In this document: one piece after another, positions 60,033 through 64,000 of the stretch
How the letters are laid out: every line of letters starts with the position of its first letter
How positions within the stretch are numbered: position 1 is the stretch's first letter
Assembly: GCA_902797435.1 (NCBI GenBank)
Contig: CADBSV010000029.1
Location: 35,648 to 99,647, forward strand
DNA length: 64,000 nt
DNA from: an uncultured Bacteroidia bacterium
GTDB taxonomy: Bacteria; Bacteroidota; Bacteroidia; Bacteroidales; UBA932
Reading direction: 5' to 3'
The notes under the pieces: generated by a model
Databases searched by the model: none
What the model saw: only the letters and a program-made list of their open reading frames with translations
Told to the model about the DNA's origin: nothing
Translations under genes and position numbers: made by a program

Positions 60033-62621
60033 ATGAAACTTTTTCTCATCGACGGCCACGCCCTCATCTTCAAGATGTATTATGCCTTTCTGGGCAGGCC
60101 GATGATAAACAGCAAGGGAACCGACACTTCCATCCTTTTCGGTTTCACAAAATACCTCCTGGAAATGCTGGACAGGGAGAAACCCACCCACGTTGCAGTG
60201 AGTTTCGATCCTCCCGGAGGCACCTTCCGCAACAAGCTCTACCCCGAGTACAAGGGAACGAGGCCTCCCACCCCGCAGCTTGTCATAGATGCCCTCGAGC
60301 CGCTCACGGCGATCGTGAAATCGCTTGGCATTCCCGTCCTCATGATTCCGGGGTTCGAAGCCGACGATGTGATAGGCTCCATGGCTAAACGCAGCGCCCG
60401 CGAAGGATTCGACGTTTACATGGTAACGCCCGACAAGGACTACGGCCAGCTCATAGAGGAGCATATCTTCCAGTACAAACCCGGGAAAGGCGGCGAAAAC
60501 GAACTTATCGACGTAAAGGGAGTCTGTGAAAAATACGGAATACAGAGGCCGGAGCAGGTGATAGACATGCTGGCTATATGCGGAGACGCGGCCGACAACG
60601 TGCCGGGAGTGAAGGGTGTGGGCGAAAAGGGGGCCGCCAAGCTCCTTCAGCAGTTCGGAACGGTAGAGAACATCTACAGCCATCTTGATTCCCTTACCGC
60701 CAGGCAGAAAGCGCTTTTCGAAGAAGCCATGCCACACATGGCTCTCAGCAAGACCCTGGTCACCATAAAAACCGACATTCCCATTGAAACTTCTGCGGAC
60801 GACATGCGCTTTGGGGGAGAATTCAGTCCCGAAGCGGCCGAGCTGTTCGCTTTCTACGAATTCAATTCGTTGAAAAGGTTCCTAAGGGGCTCCGGCAGCG
60901 CCCAAGCCGGCCCGCGGCCGCAGGGAAGCCCGGCGGCAACCGCGGCACCTTCCGGAAAGGATGCCGTAGTGAGCAGGACCGCCGACGCTGCCATCCTCCT
61001 GGACGGGGACATCCTTTATCTGGCCGGAAGGGACCGCGTTCGCAAAGGCTCTCCCGAAGAATTCCGCAGCATACTCGAGGACCCCGCCGTGAGCAAGGCC
61101 GGATTCGGCATCAAGGCGCAGATGAACGCTCTCGCCAGGGCAGGCATCACCCTCAGGGGAAAACTCTACGACTGCGAGCTGCTGCACTACCTGCTGAACC
61201 CCGAAAGCAGCCATATCCTCGGCGACCTCCTTAAGGATTACCTCGGCGTGGAAAGCGGGGGAAAAGATGACTCCCCTTCCGAACTCTCCCTCTTCGATTC
61301 CGAAGGGGAAGCCGCTCCGGAAAGGGATTTCAGCGAAGAATGCGGGGCCCTGCTGCCGCTTTCGGATAAACTCTATTCGGCCCTGTCGAACAAGAGACTC
61401 TACGATGAAATCGAGGAGCCTCTGACAAGGGTCCTGTCGGAAATGGAACTTACCGGTGTAAAGATAGACCTCGCATCCCTTTCGGATTTTGCGGAATCAC
61501 TCCGGAAAAGCATGAATGAAAGGGAAAGGCAGGTGCGCGAACTGGCCGGAGAGCCCGACCTCAACCTGGCTTCTCCCAAGCAGATAGGGGAAGTCATCTT
61601 CGAAAAACTGAAACTGGACCCTTCCGCACGCAGGCGCAAGGGCAGCTGGCCCACCGACGAAGAAACGCTCAGCGCTCTCTCCGACCGAAGCCCCATCATA
61701 GAAGCCATACTCGACTACCGCGGCCTGAGGAAACTGCTCAGCACCTATATAGAGCCTTTCGCCGGCTACGTGGATCCTTCGGACGGAAGGGTGCACACCA
61801 CTTTCAACCAGGCGCTCACCAGCACCGGAAGGCTCTCGTCAAGCAATCCCAATCTGCAGAACATACCGATTCGCACCGAGCAGGGCCGCGAAATACGCAA
61901 GGCCTTCGTTCCGGAGAACCCCGCCGAGAGCGTTATGATGAGCGCCGACTATTCCCAGATCGAACTGAGGGTAATGGCGCATCTGTCGGCAGACGCCCAT
62001 CTGTGCGCTGCCTTCCGGGACGGAGTGGACGTTCATGCCGCCACCGCCGCCAAAATATTCGGGATACCGGTGGAAGAGGTCACTCCCGAGCAGCGGAGGA
62101 TAGCCAAAACTGCCAACTTCGGCATCATGTATGGCATTTCCAGCTTTGGCCTGGCATCCAGGCTGGGAACATCCCGCGCCGAAGCGAAAGAACTGATTGA
62201 CGGCTATTTCGACAGTTTCCCTGCCATACGCGACTTTATCAGCGCCACCCTCCGGCAGGCCAGGGACAACCAGTACACCGAGACCCTCTTCGGCCGCCGC
62301 CGCTATATCGCCGACATCAATTCGGTGAACGGCAACCTGAGGTCGCTCGCCGAGCGCAATGCCGTCAACGCCCCCATCCAGGGAACTGCCGCCGACATCA
62401 TAAAGATAGCCATGATAAGGGTGGACAGGTGCCTGCGCGAAGAAAACCTGAAAGCCCGGATGGTGCTGCAGATACACGACGAACTGCTGCTCGAAGTGCC
62501 CCGCTCCGAAATAGACAGGGTGAAGGAAATCCTCATCCGGGAAATGGAAAACGTCATTCCTTTGAACGTACCGCTAAAAGTTGAATGCAATTATGGAAAA
62601 AACTGGCTCGACGCTCACTGA
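60033..62621 (+). CDS. polA: DNA polymerase I
   Basis: 862-residue Pol I. The 5' nuclease domain (about 1-290) has FLIDGHALIFKMYYAF, PGFEADDVIGSMA, VTPDKDYGQLI and CGDAADNVPGVKGVGEKGAA. The polymerase domain (about 480-862) has DYSQIELRVMAHLS (motif A), RRIAKTANFGIMYGISSFG (motif B) and QIHDELLLEVP (motif C). The region between, normally the 3'-5' exonuclease, is short and lacks the DxE motif I; only the later part (FGIKAQMNALARAGITL then YDCELLHYLL) is recognisable, so proofreading is probably lost. It functions in primer removal and gap filling. The start is the ATG at 60033. Confidence 0.95.
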   Translation: MKLFLIDGHALIFKMYYAFLGRPMINSKGTDTSILFGFTKYLLEMLDREKPTHVAVSFDPPGGTFRNKLYPEYKGTRPPTPQLVIDALEPLTAIVKSLGIPVLMIPGFEADDVIGSMAKRSAREGFDVYMVTPDKDYGQLIEEHIFQYKPGKGGENELIDVKGVCEKYGIQRPEQVIDMLAICGDAADNVPGVKGVGEKGAAKLLQQFGTVENIYSHLDSLTARQKALFEEAMPHMALSKTLVTIKTDIPIETSADDMRFGGEFSPEAAELFAFYEFNSLKRFLRGSGSAQAGPRPQGSPAATAAPSGKDAVVSRTADAAILLDGDILYLAGRDRVRKGSPEEFRSILEDPAVSKAGFGIKAQMNALARAGITLRGKLYDCELLHYLLNPESSHILGDLLKDYLGVESGGKDDSPSELSLFDSEGEAAPERDFSEECGALLPLSDKLYSALSNKRLYDEIEEPLTRVLSEMELTGVKIDLASLSDFAESLRKSMNERERQVRELAGEPDLNLASPKQIGEVIFEKLKLDPSARRRKGSWPTDEETLSALSDRSPIIEAILDYRGLRKLLSTYIEPFAGYVDPSDGRVHTTFNQALTSTGRLSSSNPNLQNIPIRTEQGREIRKAFVPENPAESVMMSADYSQIELRVMAHLSADAHLCAAFRDGVDVHAATAAKIFGIPVEEVTPEQRRIAKTANFGIMYGISSFGLASRLGTSRAEAKELIDGYFDSFPAIRDFISATLRQARDNQYTETLFGRRRYIADINSVNGNLRSLAERNAVNAPIQGTAADIIKIAMIRVDRCLREENLKARMVLQIHDELLLEVPRSEIDRVKEILIREMENVIPLNVPLKVECNYGKNWLDAH

Positions 62622-63192
62622 CGAACTAATCCGCCTCGCAATAATAGGCGACGGAGCCGCTTTTACCAGGCTCTGGGACACGCACATCGACGGGCTTCGT
62701 TCCTACATCAAGGGGAAAATGAAGAACCTCGACGACTTCTACGTGGACGACATCTGTTCGCGCACCTTTGAAAAGGCCTTCCGCCAGATAAGGACCTACG
62801 ATCCTTCCAAGAGCCAGTTCAACACATGGCTGCTGACCATTGCGCGGAACACCGCGCTCGACACTCTCGAGCATGAGAACCGCGCCCGGCGCCAGCTTGT
62901 ATCACTGGACGATGAGGACAGGCGCACCTCCGCGATGGTAAGCCGCATCGAGGACGGCGAAGACACCGCCCTGGAGAACATCATTCACGGGGAAGACGAA
63001 GACCGCACAAAAAAGTATATCGAGTCGCTGCCCCAGCTCTACCGCGAGATTGCGAGGATGAGGCTGGTGGACGGGCTGCAGTACAAGGAGATAGCAGAGG
63101 AACTCGACATGGAACTGAACACGGTGCGCACCCGCATCCGCAGGGCGAAGGCGCTCATCGACAAAATGCAAAGTGATTACGGACAGGACTGA
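62593..63192 (+). CDS. RNA polymerase ECF-type sigma factor
   Basis: 199-residue sigma-70 family factor of the ECF group. Region 2 (about 30-95) has FTRLWDTHIDGLRSYIK, DICSRTFEKAFRQIRTYDPSKSQFNTWLLTIARNTALD. Region 4 (about 140-190) has IESLPQLYREIARMRLVDGLQYKEIAEELDMELNTVRTRIRRAKA, a clear HTH. An acidic linker lies between (EDGEDTALENIIHGEDED). No anti-sigma gene follows. The ATG at 62593 overlaps polA by 29 bases, so it is coupled to polA. Confidence 0.93.
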   Translation: MEKTGSTLTDELIRLAIIGDGAAFTRLWDTHIDGLRSYIKGKMKNLDDFYVDDICSRTFEKAFRQIRTYDPSKSQFNTWLLTIARNTALDTLEHENRARRQLVSLDDEDRRTSAMVSRIEDGEDTALENIIHGEDEDRTKKYIESLPQLYREIARMRLVDGLQYKEIAEELDMELNTVRTRIRRAKALIDKMQSDYGQD

Positions 63193-63193
63193 C

Positions 63194-63964
63194 ATGACAG
63201 CTACCAAAGAGAAATATGCAGATGCCATACGCCTGTGGCAGGAGTGGAACGGGAAGATAAATGTCATCTCAAGACGCGATACGGATGCCATTTTCGAGCA
63301 CCATATACTCCATTCGCTGGCCATAGACGAATACCTGAAACGCTTTTATCCGCTTTCTGAGGATGAAGCCCTTTCGGGAGTTCGCCCTTCGGGCTCACCC
63401 CACCACCCCTGCGGGGCGGTCCCCCCGCTATCGGACCGCGGGTGTCACGTCCCTCAGGGGCTTCATCCCCAGAAGGCTGCCATGACTGTTCTGGATCTGG
63501 GATGCGGAGGAGGATTCCCCGGAATTCCGCTGGCCATGGAATGGCCGCAGGCACAGTTCACGCTGTGCGATTCGATAGGCAAAAAGGTAAAGGTGGCACA
63601 GGCCGTTGCAGACGGGCTTAAGCTTGGAAACGTGAAATGCATCCAGGCCCGCGCCGAACAGCTCCCCGGAACATGGGACCTCGTGGTTTCGAGGGCGGTG
63701 GCGCCTCTGGAAACTCTCTACGGATGGGTTCGGGACAAATTCACCGGAAGCCTTCTGTGCCTGAAGGGCGGAGACGTAAACGAAGAAATATCGCAGCTTC
63801 TGAGGCGATACGGCAAAGGCCGGTGGGCGCTGAAACCCGGCCAAATCCGCACATGGCGAATATCCGATTGGCTTGATGACGAATATTTTGCAGAAAAATT
63901 TGTAATTGAAGTCGGAAAATCCTACCTTTGCAGTCCCTTTGACGAAAAATATAAAAATCAATAA
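63194..63964 (+). CDS. rsmG: 16S rRNA (guanine527-N7)-methyltransferase with in-frame palindromic insertion
   Basis: 256-residue RsmG (GidB), about 45-50 longer than usual relatives. The N-terminal half (IRLWQEWNGKINVISRRD then FEHHILHSLAI) and the SAM-binding motif LDLGCGGGFPGIPLA (starting near residue 99) are normal. Between them residues about 54-95 are encoded by a 126-base palindromic element (63352-63477) rich in P, G, H and S. Downstream, CDSIGKKVKVAQAV and VSRAVAPL are typical. It methylates G527 of 16S rRNA; loss gives low-level streptomycin resistance. The ATG at 63194 follows the sigma factor stop by 1 base; a GTG at 63173 is also in frame. Confidence 0.9.
   Translation: MTATKEKYADAIRLWQEWNGKINVISRRDTDAIFEHHILHSLAIDEYLKRFYPLSEDEALSGVRPSGSPHHPCGAVPPLSDRGCHVPQGLHPQKAAMTVLDLGCGGGFPGIPLAMEWPQAQFTLCDSIGKKVKVAQAVADGLKLGNVKCIQARAEQLPGTWDLVVSRAVAPLETLYGWVRDKFTGSLLCLKGGDVNEEISQLLRRYGKGRWALKPGQIRTWRISDWLDDEYFAEKFVIEVGKSYLCSPFDEKYKNQ
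63352..63477. repeat. Palindromic element inserted in frame in rsmG
   Basis: The arms 63352-63371 and 63458-63477 are complementary at 18 of 20 positions, with a perfect 11-base core GGATGAAGCCC / GGGCTTCATCC. Between them lie further hairpins: CCCTTTCGGG (63369-63378), GCCCTTCGGGC (63384-63394), CCCCTGCGGGG (63406-63416) and CCCGC...GCGGG (63424-63428 with 63438-63442). The total of 126 bases is 42 codons without a stop. The composition (GC-rich, many CCC/GGG) is unlike the surrounding gene. Confidence 0.85.
63899..63930 (+). promoter_or_regulatory. Bacteroidetes-type promoter of rpmH inside the rsmG 3' end
   Basis: TTTG (63899-63902), a 20-base gap and TACCTTTG (63923-63930) fit the consensus exactly, 36 bases before the rpmH ATG. 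It lies inside the coding sequence for the last residues of RsmG. Confidence 0.75.
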
Positions 63965-63966
63965 CA

Positions 63967-64000
63967 ATGAAACGTACATTTCAACCTTCTACCCGCAAGC
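63967..64000 (+). CDS. rpmH: 50S ribosomal protein L34 (partial, 3' end outside window)
   Basis: The ATG at 63967 opens MKRTFQPSTRK, the conserved start of L34, which is normally about 45-52 residues. It follows rsmG by 2 bases and has its own promoter. Only 11 codons are visible. Confidence 0.88.
   Translation, partial: MKRTFQPSTRK

Noticed and set aside
63352-63477. Sequencing or assembly error as the cause of the extra segment in rsmG
   Set aside because: The insert is a clean palindrome of 42 codons with the frame kept on both sides, which fits an inserted element better than random error, although this cannot be fully excluded without reads.

Overview
The window looks like a chromosome segment from a member of the order Bacteroidales. 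Three things support this. Promoters match the Bacteroidetes pattern (TTTG, a 19-21 base gap, then TAnnTTTG) and Shine-Dalgarno sequences are scarce. Several genes are typical of the phylum: a DAHP synthase/chorismate mutase fusion, a tiny histone H1-like protein, clostripain-type and M6 peptidase lipoprotein genes, and a GH57/GH133/GT glycogen cluster. The base composition is moderately GC-rich by eye. I cannot name a genus.

Layout. 1-4100: an AT-richer accessory locus. A sugar transporter, a phosphoheptose isomerase-like protein and a GH92 alpha-mannosidase (cut by the window start) form a leftward operon behind a canonical promoter and a palindromic operator; an EEP-family phosphatase/nuclease is divergent. 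4295-19558: a leftward run of ten genes: MscS channel, MATE pump, xseA, xseB, glgB, glycogen debranching enzyme, glycogen synthase-like GT, GH57, glucan phosphorylase and ribF. 19608-21762: aldo/keto reductase and PatB/MalY aminotransferase. 21759-27128: leftward rfbD-rfbC-aminotransferase-tyrA-DAHP synthase/chorismate mutase-DUF3737, nearly every junction overlapping by 4 bases. 27160-29899: rnhA, pdxA and a GNAT-like N-acyltransferase. 29896-33104: a leftward adenylate ligase/ACP/FAD-reductase operon, probably lipid tailoring. 33144-35483: tdk, rsmI and a ComEA-like HhH protein.

35494-36941 is a REP/RAYT-type element: an HUH (Y1) transposase and a small unknown protein between two nearly identical double-hairpin repeats, just downstream of recA. 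36963-43658 holds recA and then the rightward run rlmN, patatin/POTRA/barrel protein, recX, an unknown protein, an M48 lipoprotein and a CYTH protein. 43672-51684: XerC/D recombinase, clostripain, GH2, rplY, pth, histone H1-like protein, M6 protease and a lipoprotein. 51681-56694: tpiA, then tyrS, rbfA, a LolC/E-like permease and rmuC. 56739-58600 is a second, different RAYT element with its own 109-base repeats; it carries a uracil-DNA-glycosylase-like gene overlapping the transposase. 58631-64000: nhaC-type antiporter, polA, an ECF sigma factor, rsmG and the start of rpmH.

The most unusual features are the two RAYT units, each with a partner gene inside its palindromic flanks, and a third palindromic element of 126 bases (42 codons) inserted in frame in rsmG, comparable in concept to the Rickettsia palindromic elements. 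The window therefore shows three unrelated palindromic repeat families, one of them inside a protein-coding gene.
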